DNA of 64,000 nucleotides from Whitmania pigra (lineage: Eukaryota; Annelida; Clitellata; Hirudinida; Haemopidae): positions 5,823,501 to 5,887,500 of the forward strand of contig JAJTWR010000266.1 of NCBI GenBank assembly GCA_021613335.1, read 5' to 3'. This document shows, piece by piece, positions 51,667-63,213 of this stretch (its first letter is position 1; every line of letters begins with the position of its first letter). The notes under the pieces are model-generated. The model was not told the DNA's origin. It saw nothing but the letters and a program-made list of their open reading frames with translations, and searched no databases. The position numbers and the translations under genes were made by a program.

Positions 51667-53311
51667 AAGATATCGTTTTGAGAAGCCACGTGACTTACTT
51701 AAAAGAGAAACATCAATGAATTCACGAGCTCTAGTCCAACATGATGATAATAAAGTACCTCTTAGTCTCACAAAAGAATTTCATAATGATTCTGTGTCGT
51801 TGAATCTGCAAGTATCTCCGTTTGAGAATGTGATGAAAAAGCTCACAATTTTATTGGAAAACAGAAATATCTTAGATAATCCAACAAACAACATAAATAA
51901 TAAATCTCAATCTTCTCCAATTTATAGACTTGAAATCGATAACACAAATAATTTCGATTCTGAAGATCCTAGCAACAATTTCCATCAAGCCAATGTTTTT
52001 CTCGATTCATCCCCAGAGTATGATTCCATACATAAACAATTTTCTCCCTTAGATGACAAAGCTTTCCATGAAAGTTTTACTTCGGCAATCAAAGAAAAAG
52101 TCAGACAGGCCAAAACTGTATATGTATTAGATGAAGTCCATAAAGCGATTACTGGAAATATCACAGTAACACCTCTACCAAGTATCGACTTTAAAGATCC
52201 CCAAATAACTAAAATCAATATTGATTTAACGACTGAAGCTCAAGATGAAATAGATCAAGCCGCCTTTGATGACCAAAAAACTCGAAAAAACTTTGAATCT
52301 ACTATGTCAAAAGAAACCATTCACGAAAATGTTTCCTTGTCTAATACACAAAACTACACACAAAGAAATATGCAAAACGAATTTGTAATTGAAGATCAAC
52401 CATGCGTTGTGACATTCCCTATAACAAATTTTCATAAAATTATGAATGAAGAGTTGCCAATAACACAAATAACAAACATATCAAATGAAAACCAAAACGT
52501 TTTGATATATGTGCCTTGCAATCTTCACTCGGATGAAGACGAAATCGATAAAGTTATCGCTCATTCAAGCGAAATCTCTTGTTGTTCCCAAAGGGTTTCA
52601 AAGCGAGAGTGCGTGCTTCCACACTCTTCAACAATGATGAAAATATGTAAACATGACAAAAGTGTCCAAACTGCGATCAGTAAAATAAGTAAAAGATCTG
52701 TTAAAATTTTGACTGATTGTAACGGATTTTCAAGAAATGATTCAAGTTTGTCAAAATCATCGCATTGCGATTTTGTAAACAACGACAATCATTGTGGTAA
52801 AGAAACATGTGAAGAATTGCAGAATAGATTTGACTCATGCAAAGATAGTCAGATGGATAAGAGTGAAGTTTTGAGAAATCTTCGGGAGAAAGTTTTCAAT
52901 TTTAATCCAACTCAGGAAAAACAGGGTGATATTTGCACATCTGAAGTTTCACATAAATATCGTGCTGCTCACGTGATTGCTGACAATTCCAACATATCAA
53001 AAATAAACCAAAGAATAGAAAATAGAAATATGGTCTTTCAACAATGCCCCAAATCTTACCAATATAACTCGACATACCACATTAGTAGCGAAGATAAACT
53101 CGCCATGCTGGGTGGTCAAAAATGCTCTGTGTGCCCAAATTACCATATGTATTATCCTCATTCCGAGATTTCATCCTCTGATCCACGAAGATTTATTTCT
53201 CATACCTCTAAACCTCATCGAACACCGATCATCTCTAATTTTTTACCATTACCTAAACCAGTTCAACATCGCTTCATCCCAGACTACAAATTACCCCACG
53301 TCATTCTTTGA
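51667..53311 (+). CDS. Unrecognised host protein, 531-codon open exon (probably the last exon)
   Basis: ATG at 51716, stop at 53309-53311. The frame is also open upstream to 51650 with protein-like sequence (FEKPRDLLKRETS) after a possible acceptor at 51666, so this may be the last exon of a longer gene. The protein is polar, Asn/Ser/Lys-rich and probably mostly disordered. It has helical patches (EKVRQAKTVYVLDEVHKA), scattered Cys (ICKHDK, CSVCPNYHMYYPHSE near the C-terminus) and no transmembrane segment. No transposon domain is visible. AATAAA-type poly(A) signals lie at about 53,376 and 53,418. I do not recognise a family. A frame this long in AT-rich DNA is very unlikely by chance. Confidence 0.7.
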
Positions 53312-55779
53312 CTTTTAATATTTAAAAAGATATTTTTTGTTTCAGTTGAAAATAGACAAAATATATTTAATGCACAAATAAATCTAGAAGTGCTAGTTGT
53401 AATTTTTCCTTTATTAAAAATAAACTCTCCTAACCTACGTACAAGTTCCACATAACTTATTTCGAGTACACATGGTGTAATTTGAAAATAAGGTTAACCA
53501 AAAAATAAATTAGTATTTATAATATAATTTGTAATACAATAAGTTCAGTATAATGGTATAATAGTATAATTCATAATACAACGCTGAATGCCAGATTTGT
53601 GGTCAGAAACGCCAGAGCTATATTTAGATTTAGTTTTGTATGCTGTATCTTTTTATTGGCGGCATTCATGCAGAATATAATTCCAGAAGGTGGTGTAACT
53701 ATCTACTATTACAAGCTGACATTTATCAAAGTTTATCTATCAAAGTTCTATTTTTTAATGTCATTTGTTTTTAATATATTAAGGATATATTTAATCTTAT
53801 CTGTACAGGACCAACACTGTCTTGTGAATCTAAAAAAGTAAAACAAAGCACAGATTTATTTGCCATACCCCAATGGTATAAATAAATTGTAAATATTAAC
53901 AACTTATAAGCATTATAAAATAGGTAGTTATTTCCTATCATCATTGTAGGTAAAAGAAATTCTAATTAAAATGCTAATATATTATTATATAGGAATACTA
54001 ATATCTGGTATAATACATGTCCTGTTCTTCCAGCGGCATATCAACTGTTGATGCCCCCATTGCTGTGAGTCCTTGGCCTAACCTAACCAAATTGTTGTCC
54101 AAACAACTTGTTCAGAATGAGATTTAGGCATCTTCTCAGATATGTAAAACTATTAGAAGAATAATTTATTATTAACTATTTAAGGCAAAACAAGAAATCA
54201 AACAACAAATTCAAAAAACATTTCCTAATCTAAGATATTCTATATAACAATTGTGAGAGTAGTTCCAGCAAATGCTCTCATATAGAGCAGAACGCGCGAA
54301 CAAAATGCTATGCTTTTAAGGTGATTCTCTTGTGGTGTGAGCCTCGTGTTTGCAGACTCTTTTCAAAATCGACGAACATTGACAGTGGGGTCGCGGTAAA
54401 TTCACCTCTAGAAAATTCATCCCCCGGAATATTCATTGCGTGGAAAAATAATTCAATACTAGCGACAATCCATGGCTGAATATCGGTTCTGGTATATATA
54501 TATACAAATTTTTTTAAAAGTTTGACCATGAGATTGTCCTAGAAAAAGCTACACTAAGAAGAGACTGCTTACGTTTGAGTTTTGATAAGTGGTAATTAAA
54601 ACAGTTTCCATGTTAGCTAATTCTACCGCTCTTGCTTCAATTTAATTGTACTACAATCGTATGACTTTGAGCAAAGTTACATTGCAGAGACCCTTAAAGG
54701 GTAATAAGTTTCTGAATAGCATGATAACAGCGACAATCTGCATATACCCTTTGAGGGTAATAGTTTCTGAGTAGCATGATAACAGCAGACAATGACAAAA
54801 CAATTGTATAAACGACAAAACGACCCAGTCAAAACACCAAACTATACATAACATAATATTAATTTAAATTTTAAAGTATATATTTTCCGTGAGATAAAAA
54901 TTCTTTTCTAGATGAAGACAAGTTGAATGAACTTTTTGACTTCTTTTAAAAGTACAGTCACACCAAAAATGATTTATGGAGCACGATCCATAACTTTTTT
55001 CTATAAAATTCTTGGCATACTTATTTTATATATACTTATACATATCAGTGGACAAAATGAGTGAATGTTACAAATTTTATATAATATAAATAAAACAGCA
55101 GTTAGAAACCAAGATTTATGGCGTGATAACATGAAATTATTTCTGACTTGAATGTTATCTAGGAAGAATCATGTCCATGCTTTCGTCAGCCAGTTTGCAT
55201 CTACGAGGTCAACACCTTATTAGTTTGAAAAATTCAGAAAAGCTCAAATCTAATGTGTTAAATAAAATTAGAGCCGCGGACCCATTTATTCACACATCTT
55301 GCACTGAAATTCTTACTATCTTGATAGCCTTCATTTAATTTAACATCGATGAAGCAAATTTTAACTGTCACACTATTTTGATATAAATAATAATAATTGT
55401 TATTATTAAATTGAAATTGAAGTGAAAATTGATAAATATAAATATAAATAGTATTGGACAAAAAACCGTTCTTAGACAAAGGTCTCCTAATCATACACCA
55501 TAAAATATAAAAACAAAATAATCAACATCAATTGAATTTGTATTAAATTCTATAAATAATATCCTCATTAATGGCTATGAAATAATATTGAGTTATATTA
55601 TAAAATAAATTTTTCTGATGAAAAGAAATCACCGAATAATCTCAAGAACAGGCGATTAATTTTCATATATCGGATTTTCTGAATTCTGCATCATATTTTA
55701 TGGAAACGTTAAGTCATTTTAGACTAAAGAGAGTACCTGATTTAGGATTGGATCATGAACGTATGGTTCACCACTATTA
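53312..55779. other. No recognisable gene
   Basis: 3' flank of the 531-codon exon, then AT-rich DNA. A short direct duplication (CCTTTAAAGGGTAATAAGTT / CCTTTGAGGGTAATAGTTTC with ...GCATGATAACAGC) at about 54,690-54,785 is the only repeat seen. Confidence 0.5.
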
Positions 55780-55870
55780 TCTAGAGCATTGATCCGCAAC
55801 CCCCGGTCTGTGGATCAAATGGTACCGGGACGCCCAAGGAAAAATAAATTATTTCCATTTCGTTAAAAAA
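55780..55870. mobile_element. hAT-like terminus
   Basis: TCCGCAACCCCCGGTCTGTG followed by GATCAAATGGTACCGGGACG resembles the ends of hAT (Charlie/ZBED-type) elements. No partner end was located; the element may belong with the transposase debris at 58.8-60 kb, interrupted by the pogo element. Confidence 0.35.
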
Positions 55871-55877
55871 ATTAAAA

Positions 55878-58466
55878 TACCGTATTTTCACGAAATAAAC
55901 ACGCAGACGAATTTAACACGCGGACGAATATAACACGCAATTTTTCAAATTTATGTAAAAAAATCACTTATAAAACACGCAAACGATTATAACACGCACC
56001 AATAGACGTCTTTTCTTTTGTCTAAAATAATTTAACATTAAAATTAAAATTATATATATTCAAATATTAAATTGAAACAGTTTGTAATATATAAAACAAT
56101 CAAATATAAAAGTTGTAAAAAAATCTTCCGTTGGCTGAGCGGCCGATGCTTGAAGTAATAAATACAGTGATATAGAGATAGAAGTGCTCTTGATTGAAAT
56201 ATAAGTCAAAATCATCTTAGTCATGCAACGGACTACAATCAAATAAATAAATAGGTTGAAATATCGACGTCGTTAAGAAAGTGGCTGATAAACGTAACTA
56301 GTACACTGTTGACTACAAGCTTCAAGTCTTTTCTAGAGCAAAAGACAAAAGTAACAGAGCAGCTGCTCGGGAGTTCAACGTTAATGAAGTGTCGGTTCGC
56401 GAATGGAGAAGGAAGGAATGATTGCTTGAGAAACTGAACCTGAGAAAACGTGCATGCCTTGGCCAAAATGCGAAATTGCCAAAGTTAGAGTCTGATATAA
56501 AGCTATGGGTCTTGGAACAAAGAAAGAGATAGCTTTTGACATTCTCGCTAGTGAAAGCATCTGGCGCCAGAACTGTGGCAATAACAACAAGTGGTTACAA
56601 ACGGACATGTTTCAGTCATACTTGGATGCTCTGCGGCTGGCACCAAGTCAAAACCAATATTGATTTTCTAGAGACATTGCGAACATTTTCAGCATGAAGC
56701 TCTGGATTCAGAAATGTTATCAAAAGAGGGGATTCTTTTCAAAGAGCTCGCGGTTGATCATGGATGCAATGACTGCTCATAAAGAGGAGTCAGTTAAAAA
56801 GATGCTCAACTTAAGCGGATGTCACATTGCAATCATCCCGGGTGGTCTATCATCCAAACTGCAACTACAAATCGTTGAGAAATTGACAGATCTGAGAGGG
56901 AGGAATTGATGCAGAATGGCACATACACCCACACACCGTCTGGATGAGACAGGAAGGCCTTGTATTCCGAGGTATGCACGTGGGTTGCACGAGCACGGGA
57001 CAAAGTGTCTCCTGATTTGATTCTGAGTGGCTTTAGAAATGCTGGCATTAAGTCTACAGGAAAGGAGTAAAGTGACCACCCGGACTTTGAACTAGCCTGC
57101 GATCCGGCAAGAGTCGAAAATGAATGTGAAGACTGTTCGACTTTTGACGGATTTGAAGGCTTAGCTGATGATGAGGAATAATTATTGGTCTTATGATTGA
57201 TTTTTTGAATGTCTGTTAATAAATTGTTTAAAAACTTCAAAAAACTGGTTAACGATTCATGAGCTCGCTTCAATTGACCAAAATTGGTCAAGAGTCGCTT
57301 CGATATTGCGTTCTCTTCAATTCTTCCTCGAGACTATTTTTATCTTAAGATTTGCATCAACTTCCTGCTTTGGAATGCATATTGTTTACGCATAATAATT
57401 TGTAAGACAAATGTGAAGCAATACTTCAAAGGACGGTAACGAACTCGTTAACCAATTCCATTGAGATCAATACTTGAAGCAAATACTGAAGTTATGCATT
57501 TGCACCATGCTCTGGGACACAGCTTGACTGTGAAGGTATGGCATTGTTGAGGTTCAAACAGTGCATCAACTACAGCATAAAAGTGTGGCCAAAAGCTGCA
57601 TATAATTTATGCCATCTAATGGGTTTTATGATTTTTCTCTTATAGCAATGTAGAAAATCAAGTGACTCATCACCAGAAAAAGCCAAAACAGTGGTGGTAA
57701 TTCATTACAATTACCAATTTGAATCTTAATAATGAATTCCAAGAGAATGGGCTAAGACTTCTATTTTGTTTTCCAATAAAGACTGCAAAACACTGATAAC
57801 TGACACTATTACCAAAATTGTATCTATTTTGTTCCATGCTTTTGAGAAGTGTTCAAAGTTTTTATAGCAAGATCATTAAAAGATTGAAGACATTTGCTAC
57901 AATAAGTCCATGCTTGTGATGTTTGACTATTAAAATATTAAACAGCACCAACCAAAGCTGTCTGAACCACCAGTGCTGAAAAAACATTGTCATTGTGTGA
58001 ACTGAAAACATTAGCTCCAATTATAATTATGAGTAACAAAGAGTTGAAAAATTATGATGAAAATTCATAAAATAGTACAACACCCTACAAGTTTCCTATA
58101 GTTACCATCAATTAATTTATGTTAAATTCAAGTTGACGTCATAAACTCGAGAGCTGGACAATGCAATGATTAGCGTGAATGTTTTGTCACATGCTTCTGT
58201 AAGCATATATCGAAAGTTCTTTATGCAATGCATTAACGCCCAATCAATTATAAACTATTTAAAATTAAAAATATAGTCTAAAACTTTTGCAAAAACAACC
58301 AACAGTCTGTGCTATCATTTAAATGTTTTTATTTTTTGTTGGTCGGAAATCAAATTCATGTAAATTTAATCTACCATAACACGCATACGATTATAGCACG
58401 CATAGGGGGGTGCGTGGTAAGTAAAATCGAACATAACACGCGTGTAATATGGGTGAAAATACGGTA
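55878..58466 (+). mobile_element. Pogo-like DNA transposon with TIRs and TA target site, decayed transposase
   Basis: CCGTATTTTCAC at 55880 is mirrored by GTGAAAATACGG ending at 58464, each bordered by TA (55878-55879 and 58465-58466). Both subterminal regions carry repeated AACACGCA-type words (AACACGCGGACGAATATAAC on the left, GTGCGTG/ACACGC on the right), possible transposase-binding sites. The plus-strand transposase runs from about 56,290: HTH region YKLQVFSRAKDKSNRAAARE with FNVNEVSVREWRRKE, and DDE region FSKSSRLIMDAMTAHKEESV, then HIAIIPGGLSSKLQ (56694-56880), the second and third acidic region of pogo transposases. Stops and frameshifts make it inactive. Confidence 0.82.
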
Positions 58467-58776
58467 GTTTATAGGGCTTGAGAACAACCGCTGCCATCTC
58501 TTTCTTAGCGTGTTCGCTGAAAATTATTGAGCCTGATTGTATATTACTCTAAGAATAATGAATAACTTACTACAAAATTTGATTTTTAATTAAGTAATTA
58601 CAGTGAAGTAATTTCATTATCTTTTTTGCCTTTCCATCTTTTTTTGTTTTCGAGCGTTTCGCCATTTTTGTAAGCAATAATTTCGTACCGTGTACATCGA
58701 TCTTTTTTCTCTTTCCCGGTAATTTCTTATTTATCATATTGTATTCGCTCAAATTTAATCCACAGATAAGGAAAAA

Positions 58777-60000
58777 TGAGTACGAAAGTTAGAAAGTTTC
58801 CTTGGAAAAAATCAAATGCTCATAGTGACAGAAGAGTCTTCAACATCAAAGAAACGTTAAACTTTTAGCAGACAATATCATGAGTCTCATGAAATATGGA
58901 TTTGTCGGGGACCTGCCCCCAGGTGATTCCCACTCACTAATTCCGTTCTGCATAGTTTGCGGCGACCAATTAAATGAAGCGATGAAATCTTCAAAACTGC
59001 TTCGCTACTTGAACGCTGAGCACCTTGGAGTATTTTGAAAGAAAAAAACGGGAACACGAAAGACAAAAGAAATTTATTACAGCAACTGAGAATGCACTCA
59101 GAGCATGGGTGGCTAAACGCATTGCTAAGGCTAAAAAAGTGAAAAATTGATCTTGTCTTCTACTAAAGATTCTAGGAGGCTGCTGCGAAAAAATAGCACA
59201 TGTGCCTTTGTCGATCTTTGACTAGGCGCATTAAGGAAATAGCCGAAGACATTGAGACACAATTGTTGGAGAGAATTAATGAATCACGTGGTACGAACTC
59301 TAAATTGACGAATATACAGATGTCGACAACAAGGCAATACTGCTTTTTTATGTGCACAAGGAATTGTTACGTGCACTATCTTTGCTAACCACTAACACCA
59401 CATGAGTAGAACTGTTCAAGTCACTGGATGGTTATATATCAGGACAACTAAAATGGTCTTTTATGTGTCGGCATGCTAAGAGACGGAGCTGCTGCCTGCT
59501 CTTGTACACACAAATAAGATAGTTATCCATAGGCAAAGCGCTAATCAGTGTATTTGAATTACGAAAGCCATTGCAAAGATTTTTCTGCCGTTGGCAGCAT
59601 ATTTCAGTGACAAGTCACAAAACTAGCTTAATTGTGTGACAGCTAAATGAACTCAATCTGTTCCTTCAGGGGATAATGACGACTGTTTTCAAGTTGGCAG
59701 AAGTGTCTGATGGCAAAAGACTTGGGAATTTAAACAAACAGAGATTAAATATCTTTAAAATGAGACCTTTGTCGAAACATTTAGTTTATGTTACGGTTTA
59801 TTGCAGTTGAATTAAGGCTATTTTTAAGTCTTAATTTAGTGCGTTATGTGAAAATCAACTGCTGTAGATTGCTAGTGACGGTGTCCTTAAAACTACATTC
59901 GAGACAACTCTGTCGGTGTTTTGGATTAAAGTCATACCAAAATACCCTGAGATTGCAACCAGCAATTAAATACCTGTTGCCATTTCCAACGCTCTAGCTG
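58777..60000 (+). pseudogene. ZBED-type hAT transposase, decayed
   Basis: Plus frames: MSTKVRKFPWKKSNAHSDRR at 58777; PFCIVCGDQLNEAMKSSKLL followed by RYLNAEH (58,930-59,030), a BED-like C-x2-C...H zinc finger whose first His region is altered; KKFITATENALRAWVAKRIA (59,080); RRIKEIAEDIETQLLERINE (59,219); and LNELNLFLQGIMTTVFKLAE (59,650). The order matches ZBED5-like hAT proteins. Many stops. The DDE acidic residues are not readable. Confidence 0.65.
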
Positions 60001-60301
60001 GTTTTTCTGCAGGCGGCAAACCAAAACAAAACAACGGAATTGTTGTCCAGTTTGGACAAGAAAGAAGATACTTTGTGTGTCATGGTCTCCTTAGGACCCC
60101 CGAACCGTCTCGTTGTAAGAAGATAAGCTTAGGGTTCCTTTTGATTTAGCGTACTAATGAGTTAAAATTTAAATCATTAATTTTTGTGTAACTGCATGTA
60201 TTTTGAAGGCATGTTTAAACAATTAAACAAGTCATTGTTATGCCATTTTATTGTAATTGTAACTTCATTTATATAGCGTCAGACGCTATTCTTTTAACCA
60301 T

Positions 60302-61536
60302 TTATATATAGCACTCCTTTCCAGTCGTATTAGAAAACGGCTCTCCATAAGGAAGCGTCTTCAGTCCTCTTCTATTCATCATCATGATGAATGCAATTCC
60401 AAACCCACAGAAAGGAGTCGAGCTGTCCATGTATGCCGACGACATTGCTCTATGGACTATCGGGACGTCCTCAAAAGCAATGACAACACGCATGCAAAAG
60501 CAGCTTAACACTAAGGCTAAGTTTTTATCTGCTAATGGTTTTAAGATATCTGCGTCTAAATCACAAGCAGTTTTATTTACAAGCAGCTCCGTCAAGAGGA
60601 GCGAGACCAACATCAGACTTCGCATCGGAAAGGAAGAAATCTCCCTGTCAAGACACGTTGATTGAAAAGACTCAATGCAATGAGAGCTATCTCGGGAAGC
60701 TCAATACTAGCAAATCCACTCTGCTACAAGTCTATAGAGCCACTATAGAGACTATAGAGCTCCGTCTTTGACTATGGCTGCGAGATGGTATAAATCAGTT
60801 AAAGCAAAAAGTACAAGTATCAAGCTAGGCTCCACTTCAAGATGAAGAAACGAGGGGAAACAACCCCGTACGAGAAAGTCTAGTCCCTCCTTTCGGCAGA
60901 CATTCTAGGAGATATAGAAGAAGAAACTCCCACACTGAGGAAACCGATGATTGACATATCGAATCACTCTTTCGCATCCGACGACCCTTTGGGGAAGCTG
61001 ATAGCAATGGAGGAGATATGGGAAATCCAGGGAAGTCTCCTTTGTTATACGTATGCCTCGAAGGCGACGGACAACAAGGCAGGAATAGGGATCTACATCC
61101 CAAAGAAAAACGTGAACTTAAGCCTCAGGACATCAGGTCACAGCTGCATAAGTTCTGTCGAACTAGCAGGACTGTCTGATTCACGTGAAGGACTCCTATC
61201 ATAGGGAGACTTTCGATATAGTTGTTCTGAGCGATGTGTGGACATCATCTACAGATGGATTTGCAAAAATCTGAGTCAATTACTTTAGTGATTTTTATTT
61301 AAACTTTATTTAACTTATTATTATTTCATCCCTATTATTACACTAATATATGTTATTACTTTTTCATAACTAACACTAATCAAAAGTCCAAATCATCCTA
61401 GTTATGCAACGGATTTTAATCAAATAAATAAAATAAAAATAAAAGCAGTTCAGGCTGGGTTTCAAACATTCGTACTAGGGGCGACAACAGGGGAACGATA
61501 AGAATTACAAACGCAACGTTGAACAGTGTATTATTG
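60302..61536 (+). mobile_element. RNase H-type LINE, copy B: RT, RNase H start and 3' tail
   Basis: The frame through 60384-60665 reads SVFSPLLFIIMMNAIPNPQK, then ELSMYADDIALWT (catalytic YADD) and SANGFKISASKSQAVLF. 60947-61204 reads CYTYASKATDNKAGIGIYIP, an RNase H start in which the usual DGS(K) is YAS(K), so its first acidic residue is lost. From 61239 the noncoding tail matches copy A at 36247. The tail is interrupted at 61536 by the foldback element and resumes at 62636. Confidence 0.78.
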
Positions 61537-62635
61537 GGCACCCCGTCATAACAGCCCGGCGACAGAATAGCCCCGACAAAACAGCCCCGTCAAAATAGCC
61601 CGGCGTCAAAATAGCTCAAGACAAAACAGCCCCGACAAAACCGCCCCGACAAAACAGCCCCGTCGAAACAGCCCGGCGTCAAAATAGCCCAGGACGGAAA
61701 AATCCCGTCAAAATGGCCCCGTCAAAATAGCCCCGACAAAATAGCCCGGCGACAAAACAGCCCAGGACAAAACAACCCGGCGACAAAACAGCCCAGGACA
61801 AAACAACCCGGCGACAAAATAGCCCGGCGACAAAATAGCCCCGACAAAACAGCCCTGTCACCGGGGTCGGACTGGCTTAAAAAACCGGTCCGGGAAATTT
61901 TATTTAACTCCTAGTTTGATCAACTTAAACATAAGAAACACTAGAGTCTAATATTTCTATTCACTATTAACTATTATAACAGCTTTTTCATCGTTTCACT
62001 AGTCGATGCTAAAACATCAATGATTTCATTGTTATTGATTCTTGGAAAAGAGTCTTTCTCACAAGACATCAGCATGAAGGATCGTAGAATTGACTGGTTC
62101 AGAAAATTTCTTAATCTGTTCAAAACGAATTTCAATTTTGAAAACGACCTCTCACAAGCAACTTATGATGAGGATAATGTCAACACAAATTTGTAAGCCA
62201 GATACAAATTTGATTAAGCAAGATTATGCAAATTAAACTTCTGGAGAACAATAATAACAACAAACAATACTCAAAACGGTCAAAGCATTCAAGCCAACTA
62301 ATTTCGAATTAAATTTTGATTCAGTTTCACAACATTTTTTAAAAATACTTTGACATGGAGTTATCATGGGGCTATTTTGACGGGGCTATTTTGTCGCCGG
62401 GTTGTTTTGTCCTGGACTATTTTGTCGCCGGGCTATTTTGTCGGGGCTATTTTGACGGGGCCATTTTGACGGGATTTTTCCGTCCTGGGCTATTTTGACG
62501 CCGGGTTGTTTCGACGGGGCTGTTTTGTCGGGGCTGTTTTGTCTTGAGCTATTTTGACGCCGGGCTATTTTGACGGGGCTGTTTTGTCGGGACTATTCTG
62601 TCGCCGGGCTGTTATGACGGGTCACCGTATTATTG
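61528..62635. mobile_element. Foldback transposon with minisatellite arms and 9-bp TSD GTATTATTG
   Basis: The element is 61537-62626 (1090 bp). GTATTATTG flanks it at 61528-61536 and 62627-62635, and the empty site exists at 36.56 kb (TTGTATTATTGAAG). The ends GGCACCCCGTCATAACAGCC and its near reverse complement begin arms made of 14-17 bp units such as GACAAAATAGCCCCGACAAA. The left array is about 61,540-61,860 and the inverted right array about 62,369-62,615. The 9-bp TSD and foldback shape suggest a Mutator-like origin. It encodes no transposase of its own. The core is a hAT fragment. Confidence 0.88.
61862..62345 (-). pseudogene. hAT C-terminal dimerisation domain trapped in the foldback element
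   Basis: A minus frame from about 62,194 to the stop at 61974-61976 reads VACERSFSKLKFVLNRLRNF, then NQSILRSFMLMSCEKDSF and NEIIDVLASTSETMKKLL, the hAT C-terminal (hATC) signature with its natural end. One in-frame stop precedes it. Beyond it, CCGGGGTCGGACTGGC at about 61,862 looks like a hAT terminus (plus strand), so this is the 3' end of a hAT element. The 5' part is missing. Confidence 0.7.
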
Positions 62636-62870
62636 AAGTAAATACATAAATCTAAGTAAACAAAAATGTAGACTTTAAATGAATCTGTGCCATGAAGACT
62701 TTTATTATTAGTCCCATTTATGAAATCAAGTTTCATGTGTAATCCTTGAATGAGGAAGGTAGATTGAGTCTTGAAAATAAAATATATTCACAATTCTAAC
62801 CAAATTGGACATAGTTTATTGGAACTAAGCATAATCAAGTTTTAATTATTAAGTCACTTCCATAAAACTT
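62636..62870 (+). repeat. LINE copy B 3' tail, continued
   Basis: Continues the match to copy A (36,570-36,805) with few differences after the foldback insertion, including GTAGACTTTAAATGAATCTG and TTAGTCCCATTTATGAAATC. Confidence 0.85.
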
Positions 62871-62927
62871 GAAGTTATTGGATTCAATGGCTTTAACTAA
62901 ACAATGTAGCCAATGAGCAATGGAAAA

Positions 62928-63169
62928 TGTTGAGTTTGTCATAACTAATGTCTGATGATGGAATAAATACAAAGTTGTATCAGAAGGTTAATGTAGTTTA
63001 TTTAAACTAAATAAACATCTAAGAAACGACTAAGAAACTACGTAAGAACTCGACTCGACGAACTACACGACAACGGCAATCAAAACAGTTTAGAACTAGC
63101 TAAGCGTCCCCAGACAACAAAACATAGATACATATATCATATTAAATCACACATAGTTTAAACTCAACA
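62928..63169 (-). repeat. 3' LTR of Copia element 3
   Basis: 242 bp; minus strand TGTTGAGTTTAAAC...AACTCAACA, the same family as the Copia 1 LTR at 12266-12510. The flank at 62,923-62,927 is GAAAA; the other TSD copy lies outside the window. Confidence 0.9.
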
Positions 63170-63182
63170 CTCCCTCTTAAAC
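63170..63182 (-). promoter_or_regulatory. Polypurine tract of Copia element 3
   Basis: Minus strand TTTAAGAGGGAG directly before the 3' LTR, the expected plus-strand priming site. Confidence 0.75.
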
Positions 63183-63213
63183 TATGATGTGTCCAGTGTC
63201 AATATCATAACGC

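Noticed and set aside
53599..53841. Hydrophobic 80-residue plus ORF
   Set aside because: Looks membrane-like only through Phe/Leu/Ile codons typical of AT-rich DNA; there is no splice or conservation signal.
61679..61861. Minus-strand ORF rich in LFCRG/FVAG repeats
   Set aside because: It is a translation of the minisatellite arm of the foldback element; the repeating peptide only reflects the DNA repeat.
61536..62626. CRISPR array
   Set aside because: Units are contiguous or nearly so, without unique spacers, lie in inverted arms and are in animal DNA; it is a minisatellite-type foldback element.
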